From NCBI RefSeq assembly GCF_007859275.1, contig NZ_VOHC01000011.1, forward strand, positions 248,001 through 312,000: a DNA stretch of 64,000 nt, given 5' to 3'. Position 1 is the first letter of the stretch; each line of letters starts with the position of its first letter. The DNA is from Planomicrobium sp. CPCC 101079. GTDB taxonomy: Bacteria > Bacillota > Bacilli > Bacillales_A > Planococcaceae. Of the stretch, positions 1 through 7,657 are shown piece after piece. The translations under genes and the position numbers were made by a program. Below the pieces are notes generated by a model that saw only the letters and a list, made by a program, of their open reading frames with translations, was not told the origin of the DNA and made no database searches.

Positions 1-12
1 GGAGGGATATCG

Positions 13-162
13 ATGCGTGTTAACATCACATTAGCTTGTACAGAATGTAGCGAACGTAACTACAGCACTGTTAAAAATAAGCGCAACAACCCTGAGCGTC
101 TTGAAATGAAAAAATATTGCTCACGTGAACAGAAAATGACTTTACACCGTGAAACGAAGTAA
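13..162 (+). CDS. rpmG: 50S ribosomal protein L33 (RpmG)
   Basis: Small basic protein of the large ribosomal subunit, 49 residues, beginning [12 protein letters not shown] and ending TLHRETK, both typical of bacterial L33. The ribosome-binding site ggaggg lies at positions 1-6. Zinc-binding (C+) L33 has two CxxC pairs; here the first pair is present (Cys9, Cys12), Cys36 is present, but the fourth position is Glu39, so it is a three-cysteine intermediate between C+ and C- forms. A strong terminator follows directly, so the gene is probably the last of a transcript whose upstream part lies outside the window. Identification is secure; zinc binding is doubtful. Confidence 0.95.
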   Translation: MRVNITLACTECSERNYSTVKNKRNNPERLEMKKYCSREQKMTLHRETK

Positions 163-172
163 TTCATTGATT

Positions 173-203
173 GCCAAAACCTATATGGGTTTTGGCTTTT
201 TTT
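173..203 (+). terminator. Rho-independent terminator after rpmG
   Basis: Nine-base stem 173-181 with 188-196 (gccaaaacc/ggttttggc), 6-nt loop, followed by seven T (197-203). Confidence 0.85.
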
Positions 204-226
204 CTTTCCGAAGGAGTGTTATACAT

Positions 227-799
227 ATGGAAAAAGTTCAGCAGCGAAAACTAGTATTGGATCAAATGAAAAAAATGGACAAAGACATTTATCGGGAAAA
301 GTCCGAGAAGATCCGAGGCTGCCTGCTGGAAGACCCGGCTTTCAAAGCAGCGAAAACGATTGGCGTGACCATTGCAGCATTTCCGGAAGTTGATACTCTT
401 CCGCTCATCGAGTATGCCTGGCAAAACGGCAAGCGCGTAGCTGTCCCGAAATGTGATCCGCTGACCCGTACAATGGATTTCTATGAAATTGTGAATTTTG
501 ATCAGCTCGAGAGGGTCTATATGAATTTGAAAGAACCGAAAGTTTCAGAGACTACATACCTCGGTCCCGAGCAAATCGATATGATGATTGTGCCAGGAGT
601 GGTCTTTTCACGATCCGGCTACCGGATTGGCTTTGGCGGCGGCTATTATGACCGGTATTTGTCCAATTATGCTGGTGTGACGCGTTCGTTGGCGTTCGAC
701 CTGCAAATTGTCGATTCTGTGCCGGTTGAGGTTCATGATGTACCGGTTGAGGGTATATATACTGAGAGTGTTTATTGGAACGGGAAGGTGAACCGATGA
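227..799 (+). CDS. 5-formyltetrahydrofolate cyclo-ligase (YqgN/FAU1 family)
   Basis: Converts 5-formyl-THF to 5,10-methenyl-THF with ATP, a one-carbon repair reaction in the cytosol. The 190-residue length fits the family. The signature GFGGGYYDR is at residues 135-143, and the basic N-terminal helix that binds nucleotide is visible. The ATG at 227 is chosen because aaggag at 211-216 stands 10 nt ahead; an in-frame start further upstream would lie inside rpmG and its terminator. The stop overlaps the start of the next gene (ATGA), indicating translational coupling with the YqgQ-type gene, as in B. subtilis. Confidence 0.93.
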   Translation: MEKVQQRKLVLDQMKKMDKDIYREKSEKIRGCLLEDPAFKAAKTIGVTIAAFPEVDTLPLIEYAWQNGKRVAVPKCDPLTRTMDFYEIVNFDQLERVYMNLKEPKVSETTYLGPEQIDMMIVPGVVFSRSGYRIGFGGGYYDRYLSNYAGVTRSLAFDLQIVDSVPVEVHDVPVEGIYTESVYWNGKVNR

Positions 800-984
800 A
801 AACCCTTTATGATGTTATGCAGCTGTTAAAAAGCTACGGCACAGTTATTTATACGGGAGACCGCCAAGCGGATCTCGACTTGATGGAAGATGAAATCAAA
901 GAACTTTACAAGCAGCAATTCATTTCCGCTAAAGATTTTTCTGCGGCTTTGCTAATCTTGCGCCAAAAGAGAAATGGGAATTAA
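796..984 (+). CDS. yqgQ: YqgQ family protein (DUF910)
   Basis: A 62-residue soluble, charged helical protein of unknown function. It matches the YqgQ/DUF910 pattern: an N-terminal MKTLYDVMQLLKSYG stretch and a C-terminal LLILRQ. It starts within the last codons of the cyclo-ligase gene (ATGA overlap), so the two are almost certainly one transcript. In Bacillus, yqgQ sits near a glucokinase gene and the rhomboid protease gene yqgP, neither of which is present here. The protein has no transmembrane segment or cysteine motif that would hint at function. Confidence 0.85.
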   Translation: MKTLYDVMQLLKSYGTVIYTGDRQADLDLMEDEIKELYKQQFISAKDFSAALLILRQKRNGN

Positions 985-1153
985 AAGTTCTTCGGATCCT
1001 GAAACTTTCGGGTAATTCGTTCGTCTAGATATAGGTGTGCTTTTATGATAAGATCATAAGCAGTTTAAGCTCTCTTAACAGAGAAGAGAAGGTCCGGAAA
1101 GAAGATAAAGTGGAACGAGAATTTGTAAAATTGGCAAAAGGAGGATGTGGAGG

Positions 1154-3061
1154 ATGTTAAAAAAGGAATGGCCAAAACATTCAATCCTCGTAATAGCAAT
1201 TATTGCAACTTGGCTAAAAACGTATATTGTCTATAAAACCAGCTTTTCGATAACCATCGATAATGCATTGCAAGAGTTTATTTTGTTCATCAACCCATTA
1301 AGCTTGATTCTTTTTGTTTACGGCATTTCGCTTTTCTTCAAAAGCGAAAAAGGGAAAAATCGCTATTTGGTAACAGTGACAGTTATTTCATCAATCGTTC
1401 TTTATGCCAACGTAGCGTTTTACCGGTTTTTCAGCGATTTTATCACGTTGCCGGTGCTTTTTCAGACCGAAAATTTCGGCGATTTGGGTTCAAGTGCGTC
1501 TGAAAGCATCTTTTGGACGGATATCTTCTATTTTGCCGACGTCTTTATACTGCTGTTCGCCATTAAATTTTTAAAAGTAAACACTGGAAACATCAAATCG
1601 CTTTTGGTTCAGCGGAAAGCCTATTTCATATTGTCAGCCGCTATTTTATTTTTTAATTTGGGTCTTTCTGAAGCTGAGCGCCCTCAATTATTAACACGGG
1701 GTTTTGATCGTGAAATGCTTGTTAAAAATATCGGCATGTACAATTATCATCTTTATGATCTTTATGTCCAATCAAAATCTCAAGCGCAGCGCGCGCTCGC
1801 GGATGGATCCGAACTTGTTGAAGTGAACAACTACGTCCGGGCAAATCAGGCAGAACCTTCTGAAGATATGTTCGGGGCAGCAGAAGGAAGAAACTTGATT
1901 GTTGTGTCTCTGGAATCGATGCAGACATTTCCGATCAACAATACGATGAATGGCCAAACCATCACACCGTTTATGAATGAATTGACGAAAGACGAAGATA
2001 CCATTTATTTTCCAAACTTCTACCATCAGACGGGATTAGGGAAAACGTCCGATTCTGAATTTTTGTTTGAAAACTCTTTATATCCGCTTAGCGGCGGTGC
2101 AGTTTTCTTTACGCATAGCGGAAATACGTTCAATTCCTTGTCTGAAAAACTGGGAAGCAAGGGCTATCATACGACGGTTCAGCACCCGAACGCGAAGAGC
2201 TTCTGGAACCGGGATATGATGTATGAATCTTTGGGGATAGACGAGTTTTTGGATATCAACAGTTTTGAAATCGGGGAAGGCGACGCGGTTAACTGGGGCA
2301 TGAAGGACATACCGTTCATGGAGCAGTCGGTTGCGCATATGGCCGAAATGCCGCAGCCTTTCTACAGCCGTCTGATTACCCTGACCAACCACCATCCATT
2401 CTTTTTGGATGAGGAAGACCAATTTATCGGCGAATACGATTCTGTTTCAGGTACGCTAAATCGCTATTTCCAAACGGTACGATACATGGATGAGTCGGTG
2501 AAAACTTTATTCGATGAACTGAAAGCAGCAGGGCTGTATGAAAATTCGGTTATTGTTATGTACGGGGACCATTACGGAATTTCGGAAAACCACAATGAAG
2601 CAATGCAACAATATTTAAACAAAGAAATCACGCCATATGAAACGGCACAGCTTCAGCGAGTACCGCTATTCATCCATATCCCGGGTTACGGAGAAGGACG
2701 TGTAGAGGAAGAAGTGGGAGGCCAGATCGATCTGCGGCCGACGGTGCTGAATATGCTTGGCGTGGAAACGATAAAAGATATTCAATTCGGTGGGGATTTG
2801 TTCTCGGAAGAGCATGAAGAATTCGTGGTGTTCCGCGATGGCCGCTTTATTACCGAAGATAGTGTTTACGCAGGCAATGTCTGTTATGACAGAGAAACGG
2901 GCGAAGAAAGCGATCCGCTGAACTGCGAACCTTATATTGACCAAGCGCTGACAGAACTGGATTATTCCGAATCGATTATCAATGGTGACCTTTTGAGGTT
3001 CTATAACGAAGAAGATGGACAATTTCAGCCAAACAGTGAAATCATACAAGCAGAAAAGTAA
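1154..3061 (+). CDS. Lipoteichoic acid synthase / phosphoglycerol transferase family (LtaS/YqgS type)
   Basis: Membrane-anchored sulfatase-fold enzyme that transfers glycerol-phosphate from phosphatidylglycerol to build lipoteichoic acid on the outer face of the membrane. It has about five N-terminal transmembrane segments (residues ~10-200), a linker, then the extracellular catalytic domain. Visible motifs are NLIVVSLESMQ, the nucleophile Thr298 within GLGKTSDSEF, and YGDHYG near the C-terminus, which is a metal site. The 635-residue length fits LtaS paralogues. The ATG at 1154 is preferred to that at 1145, because the aaaaggagg site at 1136-1144 abuts the first but is 9 nt from the second. 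It is monocistronic, followed by a terminator. I cannot say whether it is the main LtaS or a YqgS-type paralogue. Confidence 0.93.
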   Translation: MLKKEWPKHSILVIAIIATWLKTYIVYKTSFSITIDNALQEFILFINPLSLILFVYGISLFFKSEKGKNRYLVTVTVISSIVLYANVAFYRFFSDFITLPVLFQTENFGDLGSSASESIFWTDIFYFADVFILLFAIKFLKVNTGNIKSLLVQRKAYFILSAAILFFNLGLSEAERPQLLTRGFDREMLVKNIGMYNYHLYDLYVQSKSQAQRALADGSELVEVNNYVRANQAEPSEDMFGAAEGRNLIVVSLESMQTFPINNTMNGQTITPFMNELTKDEDTIYFPNFYHQTGLGKTSDSEFLFENSLYPLSGGAVFFTHSGNTFNSLSEKLGSKGYHTTVQHPNAKSFWNRDMMYESLGIDEFLDINSFEIGEGDAVNWGMKDIPFMEQSVAHMAEMPQPFYSRLITLTNHHPFFLDEEDQFIGEYDSVSGTLNRYFQTVRYMDESVKTLFDELKAAGLYENSVIVMYGDHYGISENHNEAMQQYLNKEITPYETAQLQRVPLFIHIPGYGEGRVEEEVGGQIDLRPTVLNMLGVETIKDIQFGGDLFSEEHEEFVVFRDGRFITEDSVYAGNVCYDRETGEESDPLNCEPYIDQALTELDYSESIINGDLLRFYNEEDGQFQPNSEIIQAEK

Positions 3062-3064
3062 AGG

Positions 3065-3090
3065 GAGCGCCGCGGCGCTCTCTTTTTTTT
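3065..3090 (+). terminator. Terminator after the LtaS-type gene
   Basis: GC-rich stem 3065-3071 with 3074-3080 immediately after the stop codon, followed by a T tract 3083-3090. Confidence 0.85.
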
Positions 3091-3176
3091 ATCACATCAC
3101 CTTGCTAAATGAGTGCATAAGGTGTGCCGAAGAAAATTGAAGTAGGGCATCGGGAAACCATTCTCAAAACACCCAC

Positions 3177-3208
3177 AAAAAAACCGCCGCTATAAGGCGA
3201 CGGTTTTT
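3177..3208 (-). terminator. Terminator of the DUF2759 gene
   Basis: Inverted repeat aaaccgccgc / ggcgacggttt with one mismatch. The A run 3177-3183 on the plus strand becomes the T tract for the minus-strand gene. Confidence 0.7.
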
Positions 3209-3217
3209 CCATATTGC

Positions 3218-3397
3218 TTAGTGTAATGCAGGCGGATAGCCTTGTGTGATGATCGTAGCAACAGTGAAGGCGCCGAAAATCACGAATGTTCCTAAATTAA
3301 AAAGAAATCCTAATACTTGTTTTTGCTTAAAGGTTTGAACAGTGCCTACTGCTGCAAAAATCGCAATTAGACCAAAAATAACCATAAGTAGATTCAT
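3218..3397 (-). CDS. DUF2759 family small membrane protein
   Basis: A 59-residue protein, MNLLMVIFGLIAIFAAVGTV at the N-terminus and GYPPALH at the C-terminus. Two hydrophobic helices are separated by the basic turn QTFKQKQ, so both ends probably face the same side of the membrane. It matches the DUF2759 family found beside yqgX in Bacillales. A gggag ribosome-binding site lies just upstream on the minus strand, and its own terminator is at 3177-3208. Function is unknown. It is divergent from the metallo-hydrolase gene. Confidence 0.85.
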   Translation of the reverse strand: MNLLMVIFGLIAIFAAVGTVQTFKQKQVLGFLFNLGTFVIFGAFTVATIITQGYPPALH

Positions 3398-3527
3398 CTA
3401 TGACACTCCCTTCAACTTCAACAGCCAGTGCCGTTTTGTACTCTTTATATTGTAATGTCTTTCCTGCGATTTGTCGAGAACTAAAAAGTGTCATTCCGTT
3501 GAACAGTAGAGTGCCGGGAAGTCATGA

Positions 3528-3533
3528 TATAAT
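3528..3533 (+). promoter_or_regulatory. Possible extended -10 promoter for the metallo-hydrolase
   Basis: Perfect TATAAT preceded by TGn (TGaTATAAT, 3525-3533). No good -35 element stands at 17 bp. It would give a leader of only about 12 nt before the ATG at 3553. Confidence 0.4.
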
Positions 3534-3552
3534 TGGATTGAGGTGAAGAAGG

Positions 3553-4191
3553 ATGCTAAAAATAGATCAAATGGAACTTGGTCCGGTCCAGACAAATTGC
3601 TATATCATATCAAACAATTTGAAAGAATGCTTGATTTTCGATCCTGGGGAAGAAAGTGGGAAAATCACGTCTTTGTTGAAAAAGAAAGGGTTAAAGCCTT
3701 TGGCCATTCTTTTGACGCACGCCCATTTTGATCACATCGGTGCCATCGACGAGCTGCGGGAACAATTCACGATTCCGGTGTATTTGCACCAGCTGGAGAA
3801 AGACTGGCTGAGCCGGCCGAATCTCAACGGCTCCGGAAAATATGCAATGGTTCCGGATTACCGGATGAAAGATGCGGATGTATTGATTGATGATGAAAAA
3901 AGCTTGGAAATTAGCTCGTTTAATATGGAGCTTTTCCACACACCTGGCCATTCACCGGGAAGCATTACATATTCTTTTGGTCCAGAAGGTTTTGCGATTG
4001 TCGGGGATACGCTGTTCCGTGGAAGCATCGGGCGGACCGATTTGATTGAAGGATCAGAGGCAAAACTGCTGCAGTCTATCCGCGAATCGTTATTGACCCT
4101 CCCTGAGCATATGATCTTGTACCCAGGGCATGGGCCGGAAACAACTCCTTTACAGGAGAGAAACAGCAATCCGTTTTTGCGAGGGTATTAA
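3553..4191 (+). CDS. Metallo-beta-lactamase fold hydrolase (YqgX / glyoxalase II-like)
   Basis: A 212-residue cytosolic metallo-hydrolase. The metal-binding motif THAHFDH is at residues 55-61 (His56, His58, Asp60, His61). The remaining ligands are visible: His133 in HTPGHSPGS, Asp152 in GDTLFRGSIGR and His193 in YPGHGP. The GDTLFRGSIGRTD block places it in the glyoxalase II/YqgX branch rather than the beta-lactamases. The usual proposal is hydrolysis of S-lactoyl-thiols, but the substrate is not proven here. The ATG at 3553 follows gaggtgaagaagg. It stands alone between divergent and convergent small membrane-protein genes. Confidence 0.9.
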   Translation: MLKIDQMELGPVQTNCYIISNNLKECLIFDPGEESGKITSLLKKKGLKPLAILLTHAHFDHIGAIDELREQFTIPVYLHQLEKDWLSRPNLNGSGKYAMVPDYRMKDADVLIDDEKSLEISSFNMELFHTPGHSPGSITYSFGPEGFAIVGDTLFRGSIGRTDLIEGSEAKLLQSIRESLLTLPEHMILYPGHGPETTPLQERNSNPFLRGY

Positions 4192-4203
4192 TTGAAACAA
4201 AAA

Positions 4204-4229
4204 AGCGGCCTGAGTGGCCGCTTTTTTTG
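4204..4229. terminator. Bidirectional terminator between yqgX-like and DUF2626 genes
   Basis: Stem 4204-4210 with 4216-4222 (agcggcc/ggccgct), T7 downstream and A-rich upstream, between convergent genes. Confidence 0.85.
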
Positions 4230-4246
4230 TTTGTACAGTTTTAAAA

Positions 4247-4489
4247 TTAATGTCCAGCACCGGGAATATGGATGAACGTCGTATAATACGTAAAGCCGAC
4301 GAAGAAAACAGTCAAGTAAGCCCCGAAAATATACAAGTACATACGCTCCGAAATGTTTAAGTATCCTAGAAGAACAAAAAATCCAGTATTAGCCACCATC
4401 AATAAAGCCACTTCGTTCATATCGCCAACGTAGAAAAGAACAGCAAAAATACCTGTCCACCATCCCATTAATTTGAACATCTTATCCAT
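4247..4489 (-). CDS. DUF2626 family small membrane protein (YqgY-like)
   Basis: An 80-residue protein starting MDKMFKLMGWWTGIFAVLFY, with about three hydrophobic segments and the conserved YLNISERMYLYIFGAYLT block of the DUF2626/YqgY family. The ATG complement at 4487-4489 is chosen because aaaggaggg stands 6 nt upstream on the minus strand; an in-frame ATG 21 nt further upstream has no such site. Function is unknown. It converges with the metallo-hydrolase gene and shares the terminator. Confidence 0.87.
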   Translation of the reverse strand: MDKMFKLMGWWTGIFAVLFYVGDMNEVALLMVANTGFFVLLGYLNISERMYLYIFGAYLTVFFVGFTYYTTFIHIPGAGH

Positions 4490-4510
4490 GGGTAATCCCT
4501 CCTTTGCCAC

Positions 4511-4861
4511 AACACAATATTCTCTATACCATTATATAGGCAATAGAGTGAGTGTGTAAACAATGAGTTGCCCATTCTTTGTGACAAACAAGTGTATTGT
4601 AGAAAAAACTTTTTTAATATAGAGGGAGTAGATCGGTTCCAGCTGTTAAAGGTCCAAGAAATAGGGCAACTGGATTGGGCCGGAGCCAAGCACTAACTTA
4701 TCTAGCGAGACAGCAAAATAGGATGCCAAAAATGAAATTTGCCCCGAAATCAGGGGGTTAAATATTTATTATGCAGGAAACTATTCCCATTTCTAAAAGC
4801 GCTGGTTATACTATGAGGGAACAACGGCCCCCGGTTGTTCACATCAAAACAGGAGGTGGCT
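4511..4861. other. Intergenic region before comG with a possible RNA pseudoknot
   Basis: 350 nt without a convincing gene. A candidate H-type pseudoknot on the plus strand pairs tccag (4638-4642) with ctgga (4670-4674), and ggtccaa (4651-4657) with ttgggcc (4675-4681); the two downstream strands are directly adjacent. A 7-bp hairpin, 4819-4825 with 4834-4840, lies between the likely transcription start and the comGA ribosome-binding site. AAAA-N5-ATTT at 4728-4740 is a weak half-match to a ComK box. I do not recognise a known riboswitch family. A remnant of an insertion-sequence end is an alternative reading. Confidence 0.35.
4784..4812 (+). promoter_or_regulatory. Possible sigma-A promoter of the comG operon
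   Basis: TTCCCA (4784-4789), 17-bp spacer, TATACT (4807-4812), about 50 nt before the comGA start. Confidence 0.35.
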
Positions 4862-5905
4862 ATGCAAGTGATAATTGAAAAAAGATGCACCGAACTGTTG
4901 CATAAAGCGGCAGACAACAGCACAACAGACATCCATATCAAACCCGATTCAACCGGCTACAGTGTTTCTTTCCGTTCTTTCCAGCATTTGCGGCAAGTGA
5001 TGACTATCCCCTTTGATTTGGGCGATCGCATGATCGCTTATTTCAAGTACCTTTCCCTTTTAGACATGAGTGAAAAACGAAAACCCCAAACCGGCTCATT
5101 TCATCTTCCAATCAACCAAAATCCTTATTATTTCAGAATATCGACGCTGCCTTCTGTTTTGACAAAAGAAAGCATTGTTATCCGGGTGATTCCGGATGAA
5201 GCAGCTCAGTCCATCCGCCAACTGGCGGCTTTTAGCGACTCTGCCCGGCTTCTTGAGAAGCTGGCTGAAGCTCCCCAAGGCTTGATCCTGCTTACCGGAC
5301 CGACCGGTTGCGGAAAATCAACGACGCTTTATTCTTTATTGAAGCATTGCGCCGAAGCATTAAACCGCAATATCATCACCTTGGAAGATCCCGTAGAACG
5401 GAAAAACCATGCCATGCTGCAAATCCAAGTGAATGAAAAAGCGGGCCTGACCTATGCGGCAGGCTTGAAAGCGATTTTGCGCCACGACCCAGACATCATC
5501 ATGATCGGTGAAATCCGCGATGCCGATACAGCGCAGATTGCAGTAAGAGCCGCATTGACAGGGCACTTGGTGTTTTCGACCATCCATGCCCGGCACTCGG
5601 TCGGTTGTCTGCACAGGCTTTTTGACTTGGGCGTATCTTATGAAGATATGGCTCAAACGCTGACCGCCATTTCTGCGCAGCGCATTGTCCCGATATTTCC
5701 CGAAAGAGACCTTCAAACGACGGCTTACCGGGCACTGTATGAAATTCTTCACGGCGAGCGGCTCGACGAAGCGCTGCAATCAGCAAAAGACCGAAAAGCT
5801 TATGCCTTGCCTGAATTTTTAACATTCGGAGGGCAAATCCGGGAAGGGGTGAAAATAGGTGCGATTGAATCTTCCTATGCGCTCAAATCGGGTTTCCCTG
5901 TATGA
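4862..5905 (+). CDS. comGA: Competence pseudopilus assembly ATPase ComGA
   Basis: Secretion-type (GspE/PilB-like) hexameric ATPase that powers assembly of the transformation pseudopilus at the inner face of the membrane. It has 347 residues. Walker A GPTGCGKST is at 146-154, the Asp box TLEDPVE near 173-179, Walker B IIMIGEIRD at 212-220, and a His box around HLVFSTIHARH. The start is the ATG at 4862, 5 nt after aggagg; an upstream in-frame TTG overlaps the leader hairpin. First gene of comGA-GB-GC-GD-GE-GF-GG, with each gene overlapping or nearly touching the next. The length is close to the B. subtilis protein. Confidence 0.95.
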   Translation: MQVIIEKRCTELLHKAADNSTTDIHIKPDSTGYSVSFRSFQHLRQVMTIPFDLGDRMIAYFKYLSLLDMSEKRKPQTGSFHLPINQNPYYFRISTLPSVLTKESIVIRVIPDEAAQSIRQLAAFSDSARLLEKLAEAPQGLILLTGPTGCGKSTTLYSLLKHCAEALNRNIITLEDPVERKNHAMLQIQVNEKAGLTYAAGLKAILRHDPDIIMIGEIRDADTAQIAVRAALTGHLVFSTIHARHSVGCLHRLFDLGVSYEDMAQTLTAISAQRIVPIFPERDLQTTAYRALYEILHGERLDEALQSAKDRKAYALPEFLTFGGQIREGVKIGAIESSYALKSGFPV

Positions 5906-6902
5906 CCGCGATCATTTCCTGACGAGGCTGTCGGTTCTTATGAAAGAAGGATATTTACTGCCGACCGCATTAACGCTTCTTTTGCCGCTGCATACAAAAA
6001 AAGTGGAGGAAGCTCTAGACGGAATGACTGCGGTATTAAAAGGCGGCGGGAATGCAGCAGAGCTTTTTAAGTTTTTAGGGTTCAAGGACCAGGTGCTGCT
6101 TCCGGTAGAAATAGCGGAACACCATGGGCGACTTGGGGAAGCCATCGATAGCATTGCAAAAAGCTATGTCCGCACTGAAAACGTGCAGAAAAAATTAAAG
6201 GCTTTGTTGGTTTATCCAGTCTCCCTGCTAATTTTCACATCGATCCTTTTTTTGTTTTTCCGAACCAGTTATGTTCCGAATTTAACTGAATTGATGGAGT
6301 CAATGCATTCAGGAGAAGAAGGGAATAGCGTCCCTGAATATTTGCTCAAGCTCCCTGATTTTTTTATTGGCTTGTTTGCTTTTGGAGCCCTCAGTGCCGC
6401 CGCTTTTTTCAAACTGTTGAGAAAACAGCCTGCCAGCAAGCAGATCAAGTGGATTTTGTCGGTGCCAGTGCTTCGCAATTTTATGAAATTATATTGGTCG
6501 CATTTGTTTGCCCGGGAACTGGGCACTTTGCTCCATAGTGGCATCTCCATCCAGGAATCGCTCGATTTGCTGAAAACCCAAAGCTACCAACGGGTCATCG
6601 GGCTGATGTCGGACGACGCCCAAGAAGAAATCAAATTAGGGTTGCCGCTCTCGGTTGCCCTTTCGCGTTTTGAGTTTGTAGCCGATGACATGTCAACTTT
6701 TGTCCAGCACGGTGAAATGTCGGGATATTTGGGGAAAGAATTGATTCTCTACAGTGAAGTGCTGATGGAGCGGATTGAACTGAAAACGCAGCAATTGCTG
6801 CGTGTCATCCAACCTGCGTTCTTTTTGATGATCGCAGTATGCATCATCGGCGCTTATTTGGCGATTTTATTGCCTATGTATAATCTAGTCCAAACAATTT
6901 GA
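5859..6902 (+). CDS. comGB: Competence pseudopilus membrane platform protein ComGB
   Basis: GspF/PilC-type polytopic membrane protein forming the platform on which ComGA acts. It has 347 residues with two GspF-like halves. Strong transmembrane segments lie near residues 113-131 (LLVYPVSLLIFTSILFLFF), near 165-185, and at the C-terminus (FFLMIAVCIIGAYLAILLP). GTG at 5859 is preferred because aaggggtg lies 8-9 nt upstream; the later ATG at 5877 has no ribosome-binding site. The gene overlaps the end of comGA by 47 nt, implying translational coupling. It is the usual partner of ComGA in DNA uptake. Confidence 0.92.
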   Translation: MRLNLPMRSNRVSLYDRDHFLTRLSVLMKEGYLLPTALTLLLPLHTKKVEEALDGMTAVLKGGGNAAELFKFLGFKDQVLLPVEIAEHHGRLGEAIDSIAKSYVRTENVQKKLKALLVYPVSLLIFTSILFLFFRTSYVPNLTELMESMHSGEEGNSVPEYLLKLPDFFIGLFAFGALSAAAFFKLLRKQPASKQIKWILSVPVLRNFMKLYWSHLFARELGTLLHSGISIQESLDLLKTQSYQRVIGLMSDDAQEEIKLGLPLSVALSRFEFVADDMSTFVQHGEMSGYLGKELILYSEVLMERIELKTQQLLRVIQPAFFLMIAVCIIGAYLAILLPMYNLVQTI

Positions 6903-6914
6903 GGGGGAAAAAGA

Positions 6915-7232
6915 ATGCGTCTATTGAAAAACCAAAAAGGATTTACGTTGATCGAAATGCTTATTGTAATGCTCATCATAACTGTATTGATTGCCATCGC
7001 TATCCCGAATGTCTCCAAGCAAACAACAGCGGTTGATACAAAAGGATGCAAAGCATTCGTGCAGATGGTCCAAGGGCAGGTCGAATCCTATCGAATGGAT
7101 GAAAAAGCCGTTCCAACAATCGAAAACCTAGTGACGAAAGGGTATTTAAAAACAAACGAAACCAATTGCCCGAACGGTGATCTGGTGGAAATTTCAACGG
7201 ACGGTATCGTGTCATCCAAAAAACCAGTTTAG
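6915..7232 (+). CDS. comGC: Major competence pseudopilin ComGC
   Basis: Main structural subunit of the competence pilus. It has 105 residues. The prepilin signal is classical: positively charged MRLLKNQKG, cleavage after Gly9, then FTLIE with Glu14 at the +5 position and a single hydrophobic helix. Two cysteines (in KGCKAF and ETNCPN) can form the intramolecular disulfide seen in ComGC. A gaggggga ribosome-binding site precedes the ATG. The reading frame ends at a tag (7230-7232) that lies inside the start region of the next gene. Confidence 0.95.
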   Translation: MRLLKNQKGFTLIEMLIVMLIITVLIAIAIPNVSKQTTAVDTKGCKAFVQMVQGQVESYRMDEKAVPTIENLVTKGYLKTNETNCPNGDLVEISTDGIVSSKKPV

Positions 7233-7657
7233 GCAAAGACGGATTTACGCTGATCGAGATGCTGCTCGTATTGGCCATCTTAATGGCCGTCGTCGCTATC
7301 TCCGTGCCCGCTTACTGGGCTTATGAGGAAAGACGGGAAGAACAGCGTTTTTTCGAATTGCTTCTCCATGATATTTATTTCGCGCAAAGCGAAAGCTATC
7401 GTTTAGAACGTGCAGCTATGGTGGTATTCCGTGAAAGCAGCCATTCGTATGAAATCGTCACGGATATTTTAAAGCCGCCTACTGTCCGGAAGCTGCCGGA
7501 ATCGGTGCAATTGAAAAAGACGAGCAACCTAACAGAGATCTATTACGGTGCGAACGGTTCGGTTACAAAGTCAGGGACCATGCGCTTTGATACAAGCACC
7601 GGTGAAAGGGCGTTAGTTGTCTATCTTGGCAAGGGGAGAGTGGTTCTTTTTGAATGA
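7214..7657 (+). CDS. comGD: Competence minor pseudopilin ComGD, start codon uncertain
   Basis: Minor pilin of the competence pseudopilus. The frame that carries the prepilin signal GKDG|FTLIEMLLVLA is open from 7181, just after a tga at 7178-7180, but has no ATG, GTG or TTG before the ATG at 7259. That ATG lies inside the signal (the M of TLIEM) and would remove the cleavage site. The coordinate 7214 assumes a rare ATC start. Other possibilities are a -1 slip on the A6 run at 7218-7223 at the end of comGC, or a sequence error that removed a start. The rest of the protein (about 132 residues from 7259) looks intact and overlaps comGE. Confidence 0.7.
   Translation: MQKTSLGKDGFTLIEMLLVLAILMAVVAISVPAYWAYEERREEQRFFELLLHDIYFAQSESYRLERAAMVVFRESSHSYEIVTDILKPPTVRKLPESVQLKKTSNLTEIYYGANGSVTKSGTMRFDTSTGERALVVYLGKGRVVLFE

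Noticed and set aside
1021-1049. Promoter for the LtaS-type gene (TCGTCT-17-TATGAT)
   Set aside because: The -35 matches only three of six bases and nothing else supports it.
4630-4740. c-di-GMP or cobalamin riboswitch ahead of comG
   Set aside because: gggcaa and ggatgcc fragments look superficially alike, but the conserved core of either aptamer is missing.
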